Shown here piece after piece: positions 7,458-13,655 of a stretch of 13,655 bases of DNA (positions are counted from its first letter, which is position 1; every line of letters starts with the position of its first letter). The notes below the pieces were generated by a model. The model worked only from the letters and a program-made list of their open reading frames with translations. It was not told the origin of the DNA and did no database searches. The stretch is from an uncultured Oscillospiraceae bacterium (GTDB lineage: Bacteria; Bacillota_A; Clostridia; Oscillospirales; Oscillospiraceae), in contig CALXGC010000153.1 in the NCBI GenBank assembly GCA_944387755.1, positions 1-13,655 on the forward strand. The letters are read 5' to 3'. The position numbers and the translations under genes were made by a program.

Positions 7458-9311
7458 ATGAAACGACGCATATTGACCGGCCTGCTGGCCTGCTGTCTCT
7501 CCCTCTCTCTGGCCCTGCCCGGCTCTGCGGCGGGGGCCGTCCCCTCTGAGCAGGAGGCGGCCCAGGCCGTCACGGCCCTGGGCATCATGGCGGGGGACGC
7601 CGGGGGCGATTTGGCCCTGTCCCGCACTGTGACGCGGGCGGAATTTGTCACCATGGCGCTGAAGGCCTCCCCCGGCGGGGAGCGGGTGGGGACCGCCTCC
7701 ACCTCCCCCTATCCGGACGTGCCCTATACCCACTGGGCGGCGGGCTATGTGGAGGCCGGGGTGGCCGCCGGGCTGATTTCCGGCTATTCGGACGGCACCT
7801 TCCGCCCCGGCAGCTCCATCACCCTGGCGGAGGGCGCGTCCATCGCCCTGCGCCTGCTGGGCTATACTGAGGAGGACTTCTCCGGGGCCTATCCCACCCC
7901 CCAGATGGCGCTGTACCACAGTCTGGGGCTGGACCGGGGGGTAAACGTCCAGAGCGCCCAGGATGTCCTCACCCGCCGGGACGCCATGTACCTCTTCTAT
8001 AATCTGATGACCGCCCCGGCCAGGGACGGCACCCCCTATCTCAACCAGCTTGGATACGCCCTCAACGCCGCCGGAGAGCTGGACCTGGTGGCCCTGGTCA
8101 ACGGGTCCATGGAGGGCCCGCTGGTGGCCGCCGGGGACTGGCGCGGCGCGCTCCCCTTCTCCCTGACCGGCGTCACGGTAAACCGGGACGGCCGCCTCTC
8201 CAGCGTGGAGGCCATTCAGGAGAACGACGTGATCTACTGGAACGAGGACATGCGCGCCCTGTGGGTGTCCTCCAAAAAGGCCGCCGGGGTCATTCAGGCC
8301 CTGGAGCCCTCCTCCGCCAACCCGGAGACGGTGCAGCTTCTGGGCCGCACCTATGCCATTGAGACGGCCCAGGCCGCCTACGCCCTGTCCGACCTGGGCT
8401 ACTACCGGGAGGGCGACGCCGTCACCCTCCTTCTCAGCCGCAGCGGCGGCGTGGCGGCGGTGGCCGCTCCCAGCGAGGCGGCGGAGGAGACCGGCGTGGT
8501 GATAGAGACCGGCCGGACCTCCTATCCGGACGGCCACGGGGACGCCTATCTGGCCGACACGGTGACGGTGCTGGGCATGGACGGAGAGACCTATCAGTAC
8601 CAGTGGTCCGGCGGCGGCCTGGAGGCCGGCGACCCGGTGGGCGTCAGCTTCTCCTCCGACGGCTCGGTCACTCTGAAGCGCCTGCACTCCGCCGGCCTCT
8701 CCGGACAGGTGTCCCAGGACGGCTCCCGCATTGGGAAGCTCTCCTTCGCCGCCGGGGCGGAGCTTCTGGACGTCACCGGAAGCAGCGCGATGAAAATCTT
8801 CCCCAGCCGCCTGGCCGGCGTCACCCTGGACCGGGAGGACGTGGTCTATTACGCCCTGGACGCCGGCGGGGATATCTGCTCCATGATTCTCAATGACGCA
8901 ACCGGCGACGCGGGCCGGTACGGCGTGCTCACCCGCATGGAGTCCCTGGGGGAGGGTATGTCCGCCCTGTACTCTTACACCTATGTCTCCGGCGGGACCA
9001 CCTATACCCTGCCCGCCTCCACCACCCGCTATCCGGTCTCCGCCGGTCCCATCCGCATCGTGGGGGATCCCTCCAGCCCCGACCGGCTGCTCCCCCTCAC
9101 GGAAGTGGAGGGCAGCGTCAGCGGGAACGCCCTTCTGGCGGACGGGAAGCGCTATCCCATTGCCGGACAGGCCCAGGTCTATGAGTACAGGGACCGCCGG
9201 TATATCCCCTCCACCCTGGCCCTGGTCCAGGAGAAGGGGCTCTCCCTCACCGGCTGGTACGACCGCCCGGTGAGCGAGGGAGGCCGCATCCGGGTCATCA
9301 TCGCCCGCTGA
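7458..9311 (+). CDS. Secreted S-layer homology (SLH) domain protein with beta-rich repeats
   Basis: This 617-residue protein starts with a signal peptide (MKRR, hydrophobic to about residue 20, likely cleavage after AAGA at 27). An LLAC stretch at 9-12 faintly resembles a lipobox but lies inside the hydrophobic core, so ordinary cleavage is more likely. Three SLH units follow: a degenerate one at about 36-70, a clear one at 84-136 (PDVPYTHWAAGYVEAGVAAG, GYSDGTFRPGSSITLAEGAS), and a diverged third at about 147-184. SLH domains anchor proteins to secondary cell-wall polymers. From about 235 the protein is beta-rich with four loosely similar segments (256-303, 318-380, 390-440, 459-518), each opening with acidic-Asp-x-Val. 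The start at ATG 7458 has AAAGGAG 11 bases upstream; an in-frame ATG at 7419 would spoil the signal peptide and lies at the foot of a hairpin. It follows the exporter genes by 68 bases on the same strand and may share their transcript. Confidence 0.9.
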   Translation: MKRRILTGLLACCLSLSLALPGSAAGAVPSEQEAAQAVTALGIMAGDAGGDLALSRTVTRAEFVTMALKASPGGERVGTASTSPYPDVPYTHWAAGYVEAGVAAGLISGYSDGTFRPGSSITLAEGASIALRLLGYTEEDFSGAYPTPQMALYHSLGLDRGVNVQSAQDVLTRRDAMYLFYNLMTAPARDGTPYLNQLGYALNAAGELDLVALVNGSMEGPLVAAGDWRGALPFSLTGVTVNRDGRLSSVEAIQENDVIYWNEDMRALWVSSKKAAGVIQALEPSSANPETVQLLGRTYAIETAQAAYALSDLGYYREGDAVTLLLSRSGGVAAVAAPSEAAEETGVVIETGRTSYPDGHGDAYLADTVTVLGMDGETYQYQWSGGGLEAGDPVGVSFSSDGSVTLKRLHSAGLSGQVSQDGSRIGKLSFAAGAELLDVTGSSAMKIFPSRLAGVTLDREDVVYYALDAGGDICSMILNDATGDAGRYGVLTRMESLGEGMSALYSYTYVSGGTTYTLPASTTRYPVSAGPIRIVGDPSSPDRLLPLTEVEGSVSGNALLADGKRYPIAGQAQVYEYRDRRYIPSTLALVQEKGLSLTGWYDRPVSEGGRIRVIIAR

Positions 9312-9315
9312 GGGC

Positions 9316-9357
9316 AAAAATACAGGAGCCGGGCACAGCGCGTGCCCGGCTCCTTCT
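9316..9357. terminator. Two-way terminator between convergent SLH and glycosyltransferase genes
   Basis: A perfect 13-bp stem AGGAGCCGGGCAC (9324-9336) pairs with 9342-9354 around the loop AGCGC. On the minus strand it is followed by TATTTTT (from the A run at 9316-9322), a good terminator for the glycosyltransferase gene. On the + strand the T run is imperfect (TCCTTCTCT), so the stop after the SLH gene may be weaker. Confidence 0.88.
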
Positions 9358-9365
9358 CTATCCGG

Positions 9366-10394
9366 TCAATTGAATTTGTAGATCTTCCGCACCAGGCGGT
9401 ACAGGCCCACAGACAGCTTTCTCCCCTGATAGCCGGGGAAATTGGTGAAGGCGGATACGGCCCGGTACTTCATCTTGTGGTAGATCCCCGCGTCCACCGT
9501 GCGCAGGTACTCCCACAGCTGGGTCCGCTTGCCCAGGGCCTCCGGCGTGTTGGCCAGAATCAGGAAGATGGTGGAGATGGCCATCATCATGGCCAGGTAG
9601 TTAAACATATACCGGCCCAGCTTCTTGTGCGCGGCGGACACCTGGCGCAGGTCGTGGGCGTCAATCATCAGGTACGTCACCCGCACCTGCTGGTCCACCC
9701 GGCTGACCATGACCTTCTCATTGACGGACTGGTCCGCCCGCCCGATGAAATAGCGGTACAGGTCCACGTCCAGATAGTACATGTTTTTCACCCAGGGCAG
9801 GGGCTGATAGACAAAGATGTTGTCCACATAGAAGGTGTGCTTGGGCAGCTCCAGGCCGCAGTCCCGCAGAAGCTGCGTGCGGTAGATAACCGAGTGCATC
9901 AGCAGGTACTGGGAGGGACGGAAGCGGCCGATCTGCTCCCAGCCAAACACCCGGTTGCGGGGAAATACGTTCCGGTAGTGCATCACCCGCTGGGTGTTGT
10001 CCTCCACGTGCTCATAGACATAGTTGCAGATGAGCATGTCCACCAGCTTTTCGTCCCGGACGAACTGGCGCAGCTTGTCCAGGGCCTTGTGCAGGGCGGG
10101 CACGTCCACCCAGTCGTCGGAGTCCACCACCTTATAGTAGATTCCTCTGGCGTTGCGGATGCCCTGGTTGACGCCCTCCCCGTGGCCGCCGTTTTCCTGG
10201 TGGATGGCCCGCACAATATCGGGGTACTGCTCCGCGTACCGGTCGCAGATGGCGGGGGTGTCGTCCTTGGTGGAGCCGTCGTCCACCAGAATGATCTCGA
10301 TGTCGTCTCCGCCCTGGAGCAGCGTGTCAATGCAGTGCTCCATATAGGCCGCCGAGTTGTAGCAGGGAACGGCAAAGGTAATCAATTTATCCAT
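9366..10394 (-). CDS. Glycosyltransferase family 2
   Basis: This 342-residue protein has a GT-A fold N-terminus: ITFAVPCYNSAAYMEHCIDT, then Asp38-Asp39 in IILVDDGS, then DSDD (91-94), the metal- and nucleotide-sugar-binding motif. His-Gly pairs at 69-73 (NGGHGEG) fit the family. The C-terminal half is less conserved and has one hydrophobic stretch at about 264-282 (YMFNYLAMMMAISTIFLILA), possibly a membrane anchor or interfacial helix, ending in a basic tail (RKLSVGLYRLVRKIYKFN). The ATG at 10394 is chosen because GGAGAAAG lies just upstream; a longer frame back to 10490 would be translated from the inverted repeat. It follows glf by 119 bases on the same strand, so a role in building a galactofuranose-containing surface glycan is plausible, but donor and acceptor cannot be read from sequence. 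Confidence 0.92.
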   Translation of the reverse strand: MDKLITFAVPCYNSAAYMEHCIDTLLQGGDDIEIILVDDGSTKDDTPAICDRYAEQYPDIVRAIHQENGGHGEGVNQGIRNARGIYYKVVDSDDWVDVPALHKALDKLRQFVRDEKLVDMLICNYVYEHVEDNTQRVMHYRNVFPRNRVFGWEQIGRFRPSQYLLMHSVIYRTQLLRDCGLELPKHTFYVDNIFVYQPLPWVKNMYYLDVDLYRYFIGRADQSVNEKVMVSRVDQQVRVTYLMIDAHDLRQVSAAHKKLGRYMFNYLAMMMAISTIFLILANTPEALGKRTQLWEYLRTVDAGIYHKMKYRAVSAFTNFPGYQGRKLSVGLYRLVRKIYKFN

Positions 10395-10444
10395 GTTTTC
10401 TTTCTCCGTTTGATTCTTGTTCCGGAATATTTTGACCCACGCGG

Positions 10445-10503
10445 GTAGGGGCGGCCTTTGGCCGCCCGTTGTGATCGGGCGGGCGGCCAAAGGCCGCCCC
10501 TAC
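10445..10503. repeat. 59-bp perfect inverted repeat between glf and glycosyltransferase genes
   Basis: Two 24-base arms (10445-10468 and 10480-10503) are exact reverse complements around the 11-base loop TTGTGATCGGG. Each arm is itself nearly palindromic (GGGCGGCC-three bases-GGCCGCCC), so the RNA can form either one long 24-bp hairpin or two 8-bp hairpins. No T run follows on either strand, so it is not a standard terminator. It shares its core and the trailing CTAC with the array at 11841-12294. Confidence 0.93.
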
Positions 10504-10513
10504 AGATTTTCGC

Positions 10514-11686
10514 TTATTGCACCAGCTGGTCGGCCAGCTCCAATGCGCGGCCCACGATGGCGTCCATGTTGTAGTACTTGTACTCCGCCAGGCGGCCCAG
10601 CAGGTGCAGGTTGGGGAACCTGTCCGCCTCCGCCTTGTATTTGGCGTAGAGGGCGTCGTTCTCCGGGTTGATGACGGCGTAGTAGGGGGTCTCCTCCGCC
10701 GCGCCGGTATAGGCGCGGGAGTACTCCCGGACGATGGTGGTGACGCCGGGCTTCACCTGGCCGGTGAGGTGCTTGAACTCGGTGATGCGGGTGAAAGCCT
10801 CGTCCACCGTATAGTTCACCGTGCCATAGCCCTGGAAGTCGTCCTGGGGCAGGGTCTCAAAGCGGAAGTCCAAAGTGCGGTAGGGCAGCGGGCCGAACCG
10901 GAAGCCGAACAGCTCGTCCGCCTGGCCGGTGTAGATAACCGGGCCCTGGAACGCCGCCCCGTCCGCGCACAGCCGCTCTCCGGACAGGTCCAGCCGTTTC
11001 AGCGCGTCCGTCCCCAGCTCCACGGTGACGTTGGGATGGTCCAGCAGCTTCTCAAACAGGGCGGTATAGCCCTCCAGGGGCATTCCCTGGTACTGGTCCT
11101 GAAAGTACCGGTCGTCTCTGGAGAGGAACACCGGCACCCGCGCGGCGGTGTTGGGGTCCATCTCCTCCGGCGCCTGCCCCCACTGCTTCATGGTGTAGTG
11201 GACAAACACATGCTCATACACATAGTCCGCCAGGGCGGCAATTTCCGGGTCGGCGCTCTGCCGCAGCTCCAGAATGGTTACTTTCCGCTCCGGGCCGTAG
11301 GCGTCCAGCAGCTTGCCGCCCAGCCGCCGCCCCTCCTCCAGGCCGAAGGCCGTCTCCAGGGAGGTGAGGTTGAAGGGCACAGGATAGGTCATCCGGCCGC
11401 CGTCCGCGCCGGGGATATTGGCAATCACCCGGTGCTGATAGTCCCGCCACTGGGTGAACCGGGACAAATAGCCGTATACCCGCTTATTGTTGGTGTGGAA
11501 GATGTGGGGGCCGTACTGGTGAACGAGCACGCCGGCTTCATCCAGGCAGTCATAGGCGTTTCCGCCTGTGTGGTTCCGGCGCTCCAGCACCAGCACCCGC
11601 AGGCCGGCCCGCTCCGCCAGCTCCCTGGCCGCCACCGCCCCGGCAAAGCCCGCGCCCACCACAAGGGCGTCAAATTTCTCCGTCAA
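10514..11686 (-). CDS. glf: UDP-galactopyranose mutase
   Basis: This FAD-dependent cytoplasmic enzyme converts UDP-galactopyranose to UDP-galactofuranose, the donor for galactofuranose-containing glycans. With the start proposed here it has 390 residues, normal for the family. The FAD-binding dinucleotide fold opens the protein (VVGAGFAG, with GAGFAG at 11-16, then LERRNHTGGNAYD). YGPHIFHT (58-65) is a highly conserved flavin-site block, and the C-terminal GRLAEYKYYNMDAIVGRALE contains the closing FAD-binding segment. I place the start at TTG (11684-11686), read as Met, because AAGGCGGG lies 7 bases upstream. The ATG at 11737 falls at the predicted transcription start and would add a poorly conserved 17-residue extension. 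The glycosyltransferase gene lies downstream on the same strand, separated by a large inverted repeat; the pair is probably co-transcribed. Confidence 0.93.
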   Translation of the reverse strand: MTEKFDALVVGAGFAGAVAARELAERAGLRVLVLERRNHTGGNAYDCLDEAGVLVHQYGPHIFHTNNKRVYGYLSRFTQWRDYQHRVIANIPGADGGRMTYPVPFNLTSLETAFGLEEGRRLGGKLLDAYGPERKVTILELRQSADPEIAALADYVYEHVFVHYTMKQWGQAPEEMDPNTAARVPVFLSRDDRYFQDQYQGMPLEGYTALFEKLLDHPNVTVELGTDALKRLDLSGERLCADGAAFQGPVIYTGQADELFGFRFGPLPYRTLDFRFETLPQDDFQGYGTVNYTVDEAFTRITEFKHLTGQVKPGVTTIVREYSRAYTGAAEETPYYAVINPENDALYAKYKAEADRFPNLHLLGRLAEYKYYNMDAIVGRALELADQLVQ

Positions 11687-11692
11687 GCAAAT

Positions 11693-11733
11693 CCCGCCTT
11701 TTCTTTGGTTGGGGCGGACTTCAGGCTCCGCCC
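11693..11733 (-). promoter_or_regulatory. glf leader with two alternative hairpins around the ribosome-binding site
   Basis: In the minus-strand RNA, segment A GGGCGGA (11727-11733) pairs perfectly with segment B TCCGCCC (11712-11718). The first six bases of B, TCCGCC, can instead pair with GGCGGG (11693-11698), part of the ribosome-binding site, with one G-U pair. The two pairings exclude each other, one leaving the site free and one masking it. In such GC-rich DNA short complementary runs also arise by chance. Confidence 0.3.
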
Positions 11734-11743
11734 ACATGCCGCC

Positions 11744-11752
11744 AGTATAGCA
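11744..11752 (-). promoter_or_regulatory. Extended -10 promoter of glf
   Basis: TGCTATACT on the minus strand is an extended -10 element (TG, one base, TATACT). The -35 position (TTTCTT at 17 bases) is weak, but an A+T-rich tract at 11753-11797 lies upstream and could act as an UP element. Transcription would start near 11737, about 50 bases before the TTG start. The -10 hexamer equals that of the LysR promoter at 2354-2359. Confidence 0.6.
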
Positions 11753-11840
11753 TAAAATCAAGAAAAAAGAAAATTAAATTTGTAAAAAATCACAACAAGA
11801 TTTTCAAAACGGTGGTATCCCCCTGTCCTCTTCACAAGGG

Positions 11841-12294
11841 CGGGCGGCCACAGGCCGCCCCTACGGCAGCAACAGACGGTGTGTGGGGCGCGACGACCCG
11901 GCGCGCCCGCTGGGACGCAATCCCCCGCCGCCTTCGGCGGTACCCCCTTTCAAAAGGGGGCAAATGGCGGTTGGTTCACGGGCGGCCACAGGCCGCCCCT
12001 ACGGCAGCAGCGGACGGTGTGTGGGGCGCGACGACCCGGCGCGCCCGCTGGGACGCAATCCCCCGCCGCCTTCGGCGGCACCCCCTTTCAAAAGGGGGCA
12101 AATGGCGGTTGGTTCACGGGCGGCCACGGGCCGCCCCTACAGCAGCAACGGACGGTGTGTGGGGCGCGACGACCCGGCGCGCCCGCTGGGACGCAATCCC
12201 CCGCCGCCTTCGGCGGCACCCCCTTTCAAAAGGGGGCAAAAATGGCGGTTGGTTCACGGGCGGCCACGGGCCGCCCCTACGGCAGCAACGGACA
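11841..12294. repeat. Tandem array: three 138-140 bp units plus a partial fourth, four hairpins per unit
   Basis: Units begin with CGGGCGGCC at 11841, 11979, 12117 and 12257, giving lengths 138, 138 and 140 (two extra A bases near 12240). The fourth unit breaks off near 12294, 13 bases before the stop codon of the next gene. Copies differ at only a few positions. Each full unit contains, in unit-1 coordinates: stem GGGCGGCC/GGCCGCCC (11842-11860); GGGCGCG/CGCGCCC (11886-11892, 11902-11908); CCGCCG-CCTT-CGGCGG (11925-11940); CCCCCTTT-CA-AAAGGGGG (11943-11960). Each ends with GGCGGTTGGTTCA. Changes between copies fall in loops or spacers, not stems. It occupies most of the 545-base gap between glf and the next gene; the remainder (11762-11840) is A+T-rich with nothing further recognised. 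Confidence 0.95.
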
Positions 12295-12306
12295 GTTTCC
12301 GGACAA

Positions 12307-13655
12307 TCAGCCCTCCGTTCCGGCGGGGAGCTGTCCGGCTGTTTCGTCCTGGGTCTCCTCCGGCTCCGGCAGCGTCACCTGGGGCTGGGCGCGGCCCTCC
12401 ACAGTGAGGGTATAGCCGTCCAGAATGGCGGGAGTCCCGTCGGCCACGGCGTGGGAGACCGTCACCTGGTCGCCCACGTTCAGAATAACGGCCAGGGGGT
12501 TGCTGGCGGCGGAGAGGGCGTAGAAGACCTCCTCCCCCTCCAGGCGGACGAAATAGTAGGTGTTGCCCTCCAGCACGGCGGAGCGGATCTCCGCCACAGC
12601 GCCGGAGGCCTCCGTCTGGGGCAGCTGCTCCTCAACGGTGACGCCGCGGTCGGACAGCATCCGGATATACTCCTGTTCACACTGGGTGACGGTGTTGCCG
12701 GTGGCCACGATGTCGTACCGGGACACGTTCACCATGGCATAGCTCTTCACCAGGTTGGCCTGATCCTTCAGGGGAATAAAGTAGGTGGGCTCCCCGGAGA
12801 TGTTCAGCAGCAGGGGGAAGGTGGCCGCATAGCCCAGGTCCTGCACCACGCCCTGGGCGGAGGACATGGCGGCGTACTCGGTGGCGCCGGGGGCGTCGTA
12901 GAACTTGGTCTCCTTGGTGCGCTGGTTGCTGAGCAGGAAGCCCAGGTTGGACTGGTCCGCGTTGGCGGAGGTGACGCCGGTGTACACATACACGTCGTCG
13001 TTCATGGCGATATAGTTGTAGCCCTGGGTGGTGATGGTCACGTCCCGCTGGCCCAGAATGGAGTTGATGAAGCCGTTGATCAGGGTGCCGTGATAGTCGT
13101 ACTGCTCCATAATCAGGCTGGGGGTATACACGTTATCCACCCAGGTGGGCACGTCGTCCTTGGCGTAGTACTGGCTCTCGCCGGTGATGGCGCTGCACAG
13201 CACGGCTCCGTCGATGTCGGTGCCGCCGAACAGGCCGATGGTCTTCACCACTCTGGGGGCAATCCACCAGGGCTGGCCCTCCTCGTCAATCTCGAACTGG
13301 GGGGTGTCAAACATGAAGGTGGGGTACTGGAAGCGCAGGTGGCGCATGATATTCCGGTTCAGGGGCTCGGAGAAGGAGTACTTCATCCCCTCCCCCTCCG
13401 GAAGGCGGACCACCTGGGCCTCCTGCGTCACCATGTCCACAATCACATAGGCGGGCAGGCCGTCCCCCCGGTTGGTAAACCACTTGATGAGGTCGGCATA
13501 GGCGATGGGGGCCACCCGCACAGGGCGCCCCTGGTAGTTGATCTGGGTGGAGTCGTTGGAGTACTCAAACTGGCTCACCATGTCGCTGAGTGTGCCCATC
13601 TGGCGGTCGCCCAGGTACTCGGCGGAGGAGCGATCCAGTGTGGGGATCTCATCGA
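12307..13655 (-). CDS. Conserved protein of unknown function, N-terminus cut by window
   Basis: The frame is open from the right edge (reading begins DEIPTLDRSSAEYLGDRQ) to TGA at 12307-12309, giving 448 visible residues; its start lies outside. I do not assign a function. The visible part is soluble-looking, aromatic- and acid-rich, with no membrane segment: it includes QINYQGRPVRVAPIAYADLI, YPTFMFDTPQFEIDEEGQPW, TIGLFGGTDIDGAVL and DVYVYTGVTSANADQSNLGF. The last region (AEIRSAVLEGNTYYFVRLEG, then NVGDQVTVSHAVADG) has the strand pattern of a small beta-barrel, followed by an acidic Pro/Glu-rich tail. I recall similar long proteins in gut Clostridia annotated only as hypothetical or as Tat-signal proteins, but cannot verify this. 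Its stop is 13 bases from the repeat array, which lies immediately downstream in its direction of transcription; no separate standard terminator is visible. Confidence 0.85.
   Translation of the reverse strand, partial: DEIPTLDRSSAEYLGDRQMGTLSDMVSQFEYSNDSTQINYQGRPVRVAPIAYADLIKWFTNRGDGLPAYVIVDMVTQEAQVVRLPEGEGMKYSFSEPLNRNIMRHLRFQYPTFMFDTPQFEIDEEGQPWWIAPRVVKTIGLFGGTDIDGAVLCSAITGESQYYAKDDVPTWVDNVYTPSLIMEQYDYHGTLINGFINSILGQRDVTITTQGYNYIAMNDDVYVYTGVTSANADQSNLGFLLSNQRTKETKFYDAPGATEYAAMSSAQGVVQDLGYAATFPLLLNISGEPTYFIPLKDQANLVKSYAMVNVSRYDIVATGNTVTQCEQEYIRMLSDRGVTVEEQLPQTEASGAVAEIRSAVLEGNTYYFVRLEGEEVFYALSAASNPLAVILNVGDQVTVSHAVADGTPAILDGYTLTVEGRAQPQVTLPEPEETQDETAGQLPAGTEG

Noticed and set aside
7434..9317. 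Minus-strand frame of 627 residues opposite the SLH gene
   Set aside because: It mirrors the SLH gene in a GC-rich region where antisense frames stay open. Its protein is Gly/His-rich low complexity, while the plus strand shows a signal peptide and SLH motifs.
10395..10490. Longer glycosyltransferase start at 10490
   Set aside because: The added residues would be translated from the inverted repeat, and the ribosome-binding site lies just before 10394.
11841..12294. CRISPR array
   Set aside because: Units of 138-140 bp are repeated nearly whole, without unique spacers between short repeats, and no cas gene is nearby.
11879..12415. Plus-strand open frames of about 175 residues with repeated segments across the array
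   Set aside because: The 138-bp unit is 46 codons, so a frame open in one unit stays open in the next. Two overlapping frames show this at once, neither has a signal of selection or a good ribosome-binding site, and both are made of hairpin sequence. The 140-bp third unit breaks the register.

Overview
The window is GC-rich DNA from a bacterium that looks like a high-GC member of the gut Clostridia, in the Oscillospiraceae/Flavonifractor-Intestinimonas direction. That placement is inferred from three things: an N-terminal triplet of S-layer homology (SLH) domains, strong Shine-Dalgarno sites of the Firmicutes type, and GC-rich intergenic hairpin repeats. No rRNA or marker gene is present to confirm it. 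I see ten genes (two cut by the window edges), no tRNA or rRNA, no transposase and no CRISPR array.

Layout, left to right. (1) 1-215 is the end of lepA (+), closed by a two-way terminator at 215-256. (2) 256-2298 is a minus-strand pair: a LysR-type regulator followed by a flavodoxin-fold oxidoreductase, read from a clear promoter at 2354-2382. (3) Divergent from it, 2613-3554 (+) encodes a D-2-hydroxyacid dehydrogenase with its own terminator at 3593-3636. (4) 3801-9311 (+) is an export operon: an unusually long membrane-fusion adaptor containing two adaptor modules in tandem, a MacB/LolD-type ATPase, an FtsX/MacB-type permease that overlaps the ATPase by four bases, and a secreted SLH-domain protein. 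(5) A convergent terminator at 9316-9357 separates this from a minus-strand surface-glycan pair, UDP-galactopyranose mutase (glf, probably starting at a TTG codon) followed by a family 2 glycosyltransferase. (6) 11841-12294 is a tandem array of three 138-140 bp units plus a partial fourth, each full unit holding four hairpins. (7) 12307 to the right edge is the C-terminal part of a conserved protein of unknown function (-).

How the parts may work together. The regulator, flavoprotein and dehydrogenase form a divergent LysR locus, so the dehydrogenase and flavoprotein are candidate targets of the regulator. The efflux operon plus SLH protein, and the glf/glycosyltransferase pair, both concern the cell envelope.

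The least expected structures are the repeats. A 59-bp perfect inverted repeat between glf and the glycosyltransferase gene shares its core stem with the 138-bp array upstream of glf, so one repeat family flanks this gene on both sides. The array also keeps open reading frames across more than one unit because 138 is a multiple of three; I regard those frames as false genes. Other points worth checking are the duplicated adaptor architecture and a possible switch between alternative hairpins around the ribosome-binding site of glf.
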